Shown here piece after piece: positions 57,743-64,000 of a stretch of 64,000 nucleotides of DNA. Where the stretch lies: assembly GCF_003172875.1 (NCBI RefSeq), contig NZ_QGKM01000003.1, forward strand, positions 62,001 to 126,000, in the 5' to 3' direction. Below the pieces are notes generated by a model, which saw only the letters and a list, made by a program, of their open reading frames with translations, had not been told where the DNA came from and ran no database searches. The stretch is from Leucothrix pacifica. GTDB taxonomy: Bacteria; Pseudomonadota; Gammaproteobacteria; Thiotrichales; Thiotrichaceae. Position 1 is the stretch's first letter. Each line of letters opens with the position of its first letter. The position numbers and the translations under genes are program-made.

Positions 57743-58492
57743 TTATAGCTCCTGCAACCAATGCTCTGTCGACGCCATCGCCTGATACTGTGTTAAATCA
57801 ATATGTAACGGTGTGATGGACACAAAGCCTTTATCAATTGCGTGAAAATCTGTTCCCTCACCTGCGTCGAGTTGCTCACCTACTGGCCCAACCCAGTAAA
57901 TATCACGCCCCCGGGGGTCTTGTGCTCTAATGACGGGCTCTGCATGGTGCCTTTTTCCCAGACGAGTGACCTTGAAGCCCTTTATTTCTGACCATGGAAG
58001 GTTTGGCACGTTAATATTTAATATCGTATTAGCGCCAATCTTTAAGCTGGAAAGCTTACCTAATATTTGTCTGACCGCTTCTACTGCGCTCTCGTAGTAC
58101 ATATCACCCCGAGTACCACAACATGATACAGCAAGTGCTGGCAGACCAAGATTACGACCTTCAGTAGCAGCTGCTACGGTTCCCGAATAAATCACATCAT
58201 CGCCCAAATTCGGGCCAGCATTGATACCTGCTATCACTAAATCGGGGGGATTATCGTAAATTCCTGTTAATGCAAGATGAACACAGTCAGTCGGAGTGCC
58301 ATCAACACTATAGATTTGCTCACCATGCTCAGACAATCTCAATGGCATGGTGAGCGTCAGTGAATTACTTGCACCACTGCGGTCTCTGTTTGGCGCAACA
58401 GTGAGGACTTCTGCAGACTCCGACAATCCGGCTTTTAATGCCAATAAACCGGGCGCAAAATAACCATCATCATTGCTAAGTAAAATTTTCAT
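57743..58492 (-). CDS. surE: 5'/3'-nucleotidase SurE
   Basis: This 249-residue metal-dependent phosphatase acts on nucleoside monophosphates and is linked to stationary-phase survival. It has the metal-binding ILLSNDDGYFAPGL (about residues 3-16), APNRDRSGASNSLTL, and the GINAGPNLGDDVIYSGTVAA motif (about 90-109). It immediately precedes pcm on the minus strand, as in most gammaproteobacteria, and is divergent from the Smr gene. Confidence 0.96.
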   Translation of the reverse strand: MKILLSNDDGYFAPGLLALKAGLSESAEVLTVAPNRDRSGASNSLTLTMPLRLSEHGEQIYSVDGTPTDCVHLALTGIYDNPPDLVIAGINAGPNLGDDVIYSGTVAAATEGRNLGLPALAVSCCGTRGDMYYESAVEAVRQILGKLSSLKIGANTILNINVPNLPWSEIKGFKVTRLGKRHHAEPVIRAQDPRGRDIYWVGPVGEQLDAGEGTDFHAIDKGFVSITPLHIDLTQYQAMASTEHWLQEL

Positions 58493-58536
58493 TTGTATTA
58501 TTATCTCCAGACTTCATGTCTGAATAACTTCATCGA

Positions 58537-59103
58537 ATGTTGAGCATTGTTCCGCCCATGACACACAAAAAACCTGACAATGCCAGCGAGGAGAACCTAT
58601 TCCTCAAAGCGGTATCAGACGTAAATCGCCTTACGAAATCAAATCAGGTTGAATTGCGTCCAGCACCCGCTGCGCCAAAATTACGACCAGTTGAAGCCGA
58701 TGAGACTGACTCAGCGCCCGACATGTTATCAGATTCTGGTGAAATCGAGAAAGTTATGGCAGACACGGTGTTAAGTTACTGTCAAACAGGTATCCAGAAC
58801 CGTTTATTCAGACGATTGAGACAAGGAAAACTGGAAATAACGGAAGAGCTTGATCTACACGGTCTGAACCTGAAGCAAGCTAAACAAGTATTGTTAGACT
58901 TTATTCAGTTAGCCTACCCTGTGGAAGGGTGCTGTGTACGTATCATACACGGTAAAAACAACCGATCACGCTCTGGTGAAATTGCTGTGATGAAGCAGTA
59001 TGTGAATCATTGGTTGATTCAGCATCCCAGAGTACTAGCGTTTCATTCTGCACAACTCAGAGATGGTGGGACAGGCTCGCTCTACGCCATCTTAAAACGC
59101 TGA
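58537..59103 (+). CDS. Smr-domain protein
   Basis: This 188-residue protein has an unstructured N-terminal half and a C-terminal Smr (MutS2-like) domain. LDLHGLNLKQAKQVLLDFIQ (about residues 107-126) and VRIIHGKNNRS (about 134-144) carry the LDLHG and HGK motifs, and the end (FHSAQLRDGGTGSLYAIL) matches stand-alone Smr proteins such as SmrA/SmrB. Some members are ribosome-associated nucleases. It is divergent from surE. A second Met at residue 8 is an alternative start. Confidence 0.9.
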   Translation: MLSIVPPMTHKKPDNASEENLFLKAVSDVNRLTKSNQVELRPAPAAPKLRPVEADETDSAPDMLSDSGEIEKVMADTVLSYCQTGIQNRLFRRLRQGKLEITEELDLHGLNLKQAKQVLLDFIQLAYPVEGCCVRIIHGKNNRSRSGEIAVMKQYVNHWLIQHPRVLAFHSAQLRDGGTGSLYAILKR

Positions 59104-59132
59104 GCGAACCCTCTTCAATTTTAACTTAACGT

Positions 59133-59756
59133 CTATGGATTTGTGGCATTTACAGCGAAAGGATCATTTTTGAGCGTCGCCTTCGCATCGCTAAGGCGCT
59201 TAATTCTGCGACGAAGCTTGTTGTACATTAACCAGTCAATACTAAAGTAGCGCCCTGCTCCCATGAAGAACAACGTGAGGAACATAATAAAGTAAATCAG
59301 TGTTTGAGTGATTCCACTGGTTGCTGGGTTACTATAGCCATGGCTAGCAAGTACGCCTTCAGCTAAGGACGTGACATCTTGACCGAATAACGCAAAGACC
59401 AAGGTGCCGGCAACAAGTATTAATAATGGAATAGAAATCCAACGAACCGCAAAGCCGATCAGTAGGAAAATCGCTCCCACTATTTCAATCCCGGGAATGA
59501 TCCATGCGACAAGTTCCGGAAATGGCACGGGAATAGGATATGCTTTTACTGCTTCTACTGTTGCGGCATAAGCGTTCATATCAACCCAAGTCAGCGGGTT
59601 TAGAAAATCCGTATCAGCCCCTGAAAACAAACCAATCTTCTTGACACCTGATACCCACAACATCGGGGCAAGAAACAGTCTAAGTAGCAGTGGTGGCAAA
59701 AAATCAAATCCCCGTAGCCAGCCAAAACTAAAGAAACCGAGTAAAAACTTGGTCAT
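59133..59756 (-). CDS. DoxX-family membrane protein
   Basis: This 207-residue inner-membrane protein has four or five helices with DoxX features (LLLRLFLAPMLWVSGVKKIGL near the N-terminus, IIPGIEIVGAIFLLIGFAVR in the middle). The C-terminal tail is basic. The ATG at 59756 with GGAG eight bases upstream is chosen over a Met five codons earlier. Family members in sulfur and thiol metabolism are diverse and no function is assigned. It is a single gene on the minus strand. Confidence 0.85.
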   Translation of the reverse strand: MTKFLLGFFSFGWLRGFDFLPPLLLRLFLAPMLWVSGVKKIGLFSGADTDFLNPLTWVDMNAYAATVEAVKAYPIPVPFPELVAWIIPGIEIVGAIFLLIGFAVRWISIPLLILVAGTLVFALFGQDVTSLAEGVLASHGYSNPATSGITQTLIYFIMFLTLFFMGAGRYFSIDWLMYNKLRRRIKRLSDAKATLKNDPFAVNATNP

Positions 59757-60044
59757 CAGAAAACTCTCCATTTTTTTGATTGCTCCTATTGGACTGTTTT
59801 AATGCGTATTATGCAAGTGATTTTAGTTGCACAGAGTCTCAGGCTAACTTTTTAAGACCCTGATAATACGTTGATAGCCAAAATACTTAGTATTTGCCAT
59901 TCTGATAAACTTTTTTTATCAAATCAAAAAAAGACTGACAATTTCTACGCAATTTTATGTATTATCCTGAACAGTGGCTTGGGTCGGTAAAGGCTTTAAC
60001 CCTCTCAAGCACCAATACAAATCAATATAAAACGAGGATTTAGC
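59757..60044. other. Intergenic region before aapJ
   Basis: This divergent gap is AT-rich. Two small inverted repeats are seen (AATAC-TTA-GTATT, about 59883-59894, and TGATAAA...TTTATCA, about 59903-59921). CTGACA (59935-59940) and TATTAT (59960-59965) could be a sigma-70 promoter for aapJ, but the spacing of 19 is wide. No nitrogen-type sigma-54 element was recognised. Confidence 0.35.
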
Positions 60045-61046
60045 ATGAGAAAAAGTGTCTTTTTGGGGCTCGCTGCAGCTGTAATGTTTGGTACTTCTGC
60101 ATCAGCAGACACGTTAGAAACAGTTATTAAAAATGATCACGTAAAATGTGGTGTTAGTACTGGTCTGGCCGGTTTCTCTGCCGCTGATGAGAAAGGCGAC
60201 TGGCAAGGTATTGATGTTGATGTATGTCGTGCAGTAGCTGCTGCTACTTTAGGCGATGCTTCTAAAGTTAAGTACACACCACTAACGGCTAAAGAGCGTT
60301 TCACGGCACTTCAGTCTGGTGAGATCGATATCCTTTCTCGTAACACTACCTGGACTCTGACTCGTGATGCTTCTCTTGGTCTGAACTTCGCAGGTGTTAA
60401 CTACTATGACGGTCAAGGCTTCATGGTTAGCGACAAGTTAGGTGTTAAAAGCGCACTTGAGCTAGACGGTGCTGCAGTATGTATTCAAGCAGGTACAACG
60501 ACTGAGTTGAACTTAGCTGACTACTTCAAAGCTAACAACATGGAATACAAAGCGGTTACTTACGATACGTCTGATCAGACTATCAAAGGTTTTGAAGCGG
60601 GTCGTTGTGACATGCTGACTTCAGACCAGTCTCAGTTATACTCTCTACGTATCAAGCTGGCTAAGCCTGATGAAGCAGTTGTTCTTCCTGAAGTTATCTC
60701 TAAAGAGCCACTAGGCCCTGTTGTTCGTCAAGGTGATGACAAGTGGTTCAACATCGTTAAGTGGTCATTATTTGCAATGGTTAACGCTGAAGAAATGGGC
60801 GTGACTAAAGCCAATGCTAAAGAAATGAAAGACAGTAAAGATCCTGCTATCCAGCGTTTGATGGGTGGACAAGGTGAGAAACTGGGTCTGAGCGATGATT
60901 GGTCATACAACATCGTAAGTCAGGTTGGTAACTATGGCGAGAGCTTTGAAGCTAACGTTGGTTCAGGTTCACCTCTGAAAATTGGTCGTGGTCTTAATGC
61001 TCTATGGAGCAAAGGCGGCCTTCAATATGCTCCACCAATTCGTTAA
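60045..61046 (+). CDS. aapJ: General L-amino-acid ABC transporter, periplasmic binding protein
   Basis: This 333-residue type II-fold binding protein has a signal peptide (VFLGLAAAVMFGTSASA, cleavage near residue 21). Hallmarks of AapJ/BztA are VKCGVSTGLAGFSAAD, GDWQGIDVDVCRAVAAATLGD and LTSDQSQLYSLRIKL, and its length matches AapJ. It binds a broad range of amino acids such as glutamate and glutamine. A GAGG ribosome-binding site precedes the ATG. It is the first gene of the aapJQMP operon and is followed by a terminator-like stem. Confidence 0.95.
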   Translation: MRKSVFLGLAAAVMFGTSASADTLETVIKNDHVKCGVSTGLAGFSAADEKGDWQGIDVDVCRAVAAATLGDASKVKYTPLTAKERFTALQSGEIDILSRNTTWTLTRDASLGLNFAGVNYYDGQGFMVSDKLGVKSALELDGAAVCIQAGTTTELNLADYFKANNMEYKAVTYDTSDQTIKGFEAGRCDMLTSDQSQLYSLRIKLAKPDEAVVLPEVISKEPLGPVVRQGDDKWFNIVKWSLFAMVNAEEMGVTKANAKEMKDSKDPAIQRLMGGQGEKLGLSDDWSYNIVSQVGNYGESFEANVGSGSPLKIGRGLNALWSKGGLQYAPPIR

Positions 61047-61093
61047 TTGGTAACTCTCTGAGCTTGTTAATCAACAGGCTCTTATAGACCTGC

Positions 61094-61136
61094 AAGGCTG
61101 CCGTGTGTCACACCCGACCCGGCAGCCTTCGCTTTT
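61094..61136 (+). terminator. Intercistronic terminator/attenuator between aapJ and aapQ
   Basis: A nine-pair GC-rich stem (61094-61102 with 61121-61129, 18-base loop with a further TGTG/CACA pairing) is followed by CGCTTTTT. It lies about 50 bases after aapJ and would reduce expression of the permease and ATPase genes relative to the binding protein. Confidence 0.75.
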
Positions 61137-61170
61137 TCCGTTGTTATCCTTTACTTAGGGCGCCTATTCT

Positions 61171-62358
61171 ATGAGTACGCAACAAAAAGGTCTCACCCCG
61201 GGAAAACCACCGATCTGGAACGATCCTCACTACCGTGCATTATTTTTTCAGGTATTGCTAATTATCGGGCTTGGTGTTTTTCTGGTTTATATTGTCAACA
61301 ATACGCTCGCGAATATGGAAGCGAGGGGTATTTCTACCGGTTTTGCTTTCTTAAATGAACGTTCTGGTTTTGACATATTACAATCGCTTGTTCCCTTTTC
61401 AGCGGATTCCACTTACGGTAAGACATTTATTGTCGGGCTGCTGAATACACTCCTGATCACCGCACTGGGGATCATTCTTGCTACTATTCTGGGCTTTATC
61501 ATTGGTGTAGCGAGGCTATCTAAAAACTGGTTAATCGCAAAATTAGCAACGATATTCATAGAAACATTCCGGAATATTCCGTTGCTGATACAGATCTTCT
61601 TCTGGTACTTCGTGGTACTTCGGGCGATGCCGTCTGCACGAGATAGTTTATCGATTGCAGATAGCTTCTTCCTGAATGTTCGGGGTATGTACATTCCATC
61701 CCCTGTTACAGGTGATGGATTTATCTTTACTACAATCGCCTTTGTAATCGGCATAATCGCCGCTTTTATTATGCGTCGATGGGCAAGAAACAGGCAGTTC
61801 GCTACGGGTGAACAATTCCCTGTTTTCTGGACAGCACTTGGTCTTATTTTTGGTTTGCCATTATTAGTATTTGTACTCACTGGCAGTCCTCTAACCTGGG
61901 ATCTTCCGGTACTGGAGCGTTTCAACTTTGCTGGCGGAACACGCATCATTCCAGAACTATTGGCACTATTGATCGCACTGAGTATTTATACCGCGGCGTT
62001 TATCGCAGAAATTGTTCGTTCAGGGATACTTGCGGTTAGCCATGGTCAGACTGAAGCGGCTTTGTCTGTTGGTCTAACACCAAACCAGAACTTACGTCTT
62101 GTTGTCATTCCACAGGCAATGCGCGTGATTATCCCACCAATGACTAGTCAGTACCTCAACCTTGCTAAAAACTCATCTTTGGCAACGGCGATTGGTTATC
62201 CGGATATCGTAAGCGTGTTTATGGGTACGACGCTGAATCAAACAGGGCAAGCTGTGGAAATCATTGCGATGACAATGGCTGTTTATCTCACGCTGAGTCT
62301 TACGATTTCAGTCTTTATGAACTGGTACAACGCTAAAATGGCGTTGGTTGAGCGATAG
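61171..62358 (+). CDS. aapQ: General L-amino-acid ABC transporter permease AapQ
   Basis: This 395-residue inner-membrane permease of the HAAT family has eight helices and the binding-protein-dependent permease loop SVGLTPNQNLRLVVIPQAMR (about residues 300-319). Long hydrophilic insertions near the middle are typical of AapQ/BztB. It follows the aapJ terminator by about 35 bases and runs into aapM by a short spacing (10 bases between stop and the ATG at 62369). Confidence 0.94.
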   Translation: MSTQQKGLTPGKPPIWNDPHYRALFFQVLLIIGLGVFLVYIVNNTLANMEARGISTGFAFLNERSGFDILQSLVPFSADSTYGKTFIVGLLNTLLITALGIILATILGFIIGVARLSKNWLIAKLATIFIETFRNIPLLIQIFFWYFVVLRAMPSARDSLSIADSFFLNVRGMYIPSPVTGDGFIFTTIAFVIGIIAAFIMRRWARNRQFATGEQFPVFWTALGLIFGLPLLVFVLTGSPLTWDLPVLERFNFAGGTRIIPELLALLIALSIYTAAFIAEIVRSGILAVSHGQTEAALSVGLTPNQNLRLVVIPQAMRVIIPPMTSQYLNLAKNSSLATAIGYPDIVSVFMGTTLNQTGQAVEIIAMTMAVYLTLSLTISVFMNWYNAKMALVER

Positions 62359-62368
62359 GAGTTTACCC

Positions 62369-63472
62369 ATGTACGTAACAGATAAAATTCTACCCGCACA
62401 ACCTGCTCCGAGTGACACTAAAGGGCCTGTAGTTTGGTTAAAGGAAAACTTGTTTTCCAGCCCACTGAACATTCTGATGACCTTATTCGCGGTCTATCTC
62501 ATTTATCTTCTGGTTCCCCCTGCTATTCAATGGGCATTTATAGATGCTGACTGGTTTGCAGCCACCAGAGATGGCTGTAGCCGTGAAGGTGCTTGTTGGG
62601 CTTATATTGCTAACCGCTTTGGTCAAACCATTTATGGTTTCTACCCTGAAGCTGAGCAATGGCGCGTTAACACCGCATTTTTGATGCTGATTGTTTTATG
62701 TATCCCGCTCTTCATAAATAGCTTTCCTAAGAAAATGTGGCTGGGTGGTTTCATCCTGATCATTTTCCCATTTATTGCCTTCTTCCTAATCCATGGTGGA
62801 TCATTTGGATTAGTTGAAGTAAGCACGGATAAATGGGGCGGGCTCATGCTGACGCTGATTATTTCCATCATCGGTATCACCTTAGCACTTCCATTAGGAA
62901 TCATACTGGCACTCGGACGTCGTTCACACATGCCGATTGTGAAATCGGTATCCGTTCTGTTCATCGAGTTCTGGCGTGGTGTACCACTAATCACCGTGTT
63001 ATTCATGTCATCCGTAATGCTGCCACTGTTTATGCCTGAAGGGTCGGACTTTGACAAACTAGCGCGTGCCATGATCGGTATCATTCTGTTCCAGTCAGCT
63101 TATGTGGCTGAGGTGGTTCGTGGTGGCTTACAGGCGATTCCTAAAGGCCAATACGAAGCAGCAGTTGCGATGGGCCTGACTTACTGGAAGAGCATGTTTT
63201 TGGTTATTCTTCCACAGGCACTGAAACTGGTTATTCCGGGCTTAGTAAACACCTTTATCGCACTGTTCAAAGACACAACACTGGTACTCATTATCGGTCT
63301 GTTTGATCTTCTTGGTGTGGTTCAAAATGTGTTGGGTGCAGACTCTAAGTGGCTTGGTTTTGAAACCGAGGGCTATGTCTATGCTGCATTCGTGTTCTGG
63401 CTATTCTGTTTTGGAATGTCACGTTATTCAATGGCGCTGGAGCGTAAACTCCATACTGGCCATAAACGCTAA
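62369..63472 (+). CDS. aapM: General L-amino-acid ABC transporter permease AapM
   Basis: This 367-residue partner permease has a C-terminal permease domain with the EAA loop AMGLTYWKSMFLVILPQALK and the LIIGLFDLLGVVQNVLG end segment of AapM/BztC. The ATG at 62369, with AGGAG seven bases upstream, is preferred over an in-frame TTG at 62348 that lies inside the aapQ 3' end. It forms the heterodimeric channel with AapQ and precedes aapP by 15 bases. Confidence 0.94.
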   Translation: MYVTDKILPAQPAPSDTKGPVVWLKENLFSSPLNILMTLFAVYLIYLLVPPAIQWAFIDADWFAATRDGCSREGACWAYIANRFGQTIYGFYPEAEQWRVNTAFLMLIVLCIPLFINSFPKKMWLGGFILIIFPFIAFFLIHGGSFGLVEVSTDKWGGLMLTLIISIIGITLALPLGIILALGRRSHMPIVKSVSVLFIEFWRGVPLITVLFMSSVMLPLFMPEGSDFDKLARAMIGIILFQSAYVAEVVRGGLQAIPKGQYEAAVAMGLTYWKSMFLVILPQALKLVIPGLVNTFIALFKDTTLVLIIGLFDLLGVVQNVLGADSKWLGFETEGYVYAAFVFWLFCFGMSRYSMALERKLHTGHKR

Positions 63473-63487
63473 TTTTGAGAAATTATT

Positions 63488-64000
63488 ATGAGTGAAGCTA
63501 ATAAAAACGCAGCTGTAAATGATTACATCATTCGCATGATTAATCTGAATAAGTGGTACGGCGACTTCCATGTACTGAAAGATATTAATCTTGATGTAAA
63601 GCAAGGTGAACGAATCGTTATTTGTGGACCTTCAGGCTCCGGTAAATCAACATTAATCCGTTGCATTAACCACCTTGAAGAGCACCAGAAAGGGCAAATC
63701 GTTATTGAAGGCGAAGAGCTTACAGGTGACATCAAACACCTTGAGAAGGTCAGAACGAATGTTGGAATGTGTTTCCAGCACTTCAATCTGTTCCCTCACC
63801 TGACCATTATGGACAATCTGACCTTGGCACCGATTTGGGTTCGCAAGACGCCGAAGGCTGAAGCGGAAGCAACAGCGATGAAATATCTTGAGCGGGTTAA
63901 GATTCCGGATCAGGCGGATAAATTCCCTGGTCAGTTATCAGGTGGTCAGCAGCAACGTGTGGCGATTGCGCGCAGCTTGTGCATGAACCCTAAGGTGATG
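63488..64000 (+). CDS. aapP: General L-amino-acid ABC transporter ATP-binding protein, N-terminal part
   Basis: This 171-codon fragment of the AapP ATPase runs off the right edge. It has Walker A GPSGSGKST (about residues 52-60), Q-loop CFQHFNLFPHLTI and the signature LSGGQQQRVAIARSL, with Walker B beginning at the edge. MSEANKNAAVNDYIIRMINL is the start after a weak ribosome-binding site. It completes aapJQMP. Confidence 0.95.
   Translation, partial: MSEANKNAAVNDYIIRMINLNKWYGDFHVLKDINLDVKQGERIVICGPSGSGKSTLIRCINHLEEHQKGQIVIEGEELTGDIKHLEKVRTNVGMCFQHFNLFPHLTIMDNLTLAPIWVRKTPKAEAEATAMKYLERVKIPDQADKFPGQLSGGQQQRVAIARSLCMNPKVM

Overview
The window reads as an ordinary chromosomal segment of a marine-type gammaproteobacterium with moderate GC. 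Supporting this are the thrS-infC-rpmI-rplT-pheS-pheT-ihfA-merR cluster, xerD-dsbC, pncC-recA-recX beside mutS, surE-pcm, and a mazG / DUF2069 / wrbA / arsC neighbourhood. Placement near sulfur-associated Thiotrichales is only an inference, from the YeeE-type thiosulfate transporter, the taurine-type ABC system and overall gene style. No prophage, insertion sequence, CRISPR array or replication origin is visible.

Layout. 1-2400 (minus): glycine cleavage operon gcvT-gcvH-gcvP (gcvP cut by the window edge), led by a tandem glycine riboswitch and a strong terminator. 2400-5900: ZrgA-like protein-xerD-dsbC on minus, hisN-like phosphatase on plus, FmdB zinc ribbon. 6200-18000: an exopolysaccharide region (initiating sugar transferase, flippase, O-antigen ligase/polymerase, membrane-anchored putative glycosidase, Wzc tyrosine kinase) interrupted by an SDR-Nudix-aminopeptidase operon. 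18100-25500 (minus): the translation/IHF cluster, in which infC appears to start at ATC. 25700-33500: fatty-acid hydroxylase family protein, two tRNA-Lys, YeeE transporter, recX-recA-pncC, mutS, a small basic protein and tRNA-Arg(CCT).

33500-42600: a taurine-type ABC transporter with an unusually large permease, a porin-like barrel, metA and a P-loop partner. 42600-48500: an RND efflux pair divergent from uppP, with a perfect 27-bp palindrome between them. 48600-59800: ABC-F protein YbiT (TTG start), MltB, MazG, redox proteins, a repeat-rich LysM lipoprotein, YqaA, Pcm, SurE, Smr and DoxX. 59800-64000 (plus): general amino-acid ABC transporter aapJ-Q-M-P (aapP cut by the edge).

The most interesting item is not a protein gene. 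On the minus strand at about 33588-33759, a sigma-54-type promoter (exact GG-N10-GC spacing) is followed at once by a roughly 145-nt RNA with four AAnAAnAA motifs and a Rho-independent terminator. This is the architecture of the CbrB/RpoN-driven, Hfq/Crc-titrating RNAs of Pseudomonas (CrcZ/CrcY type). Other points of note are a C-x20-21-C mini-domain shared by two unrelated-locus secreted proteins, a six-fold WYIDQYNRQQ-type repeat in the LysM lipoprotein, and a structured-looking leader before the taurine-type transporter.
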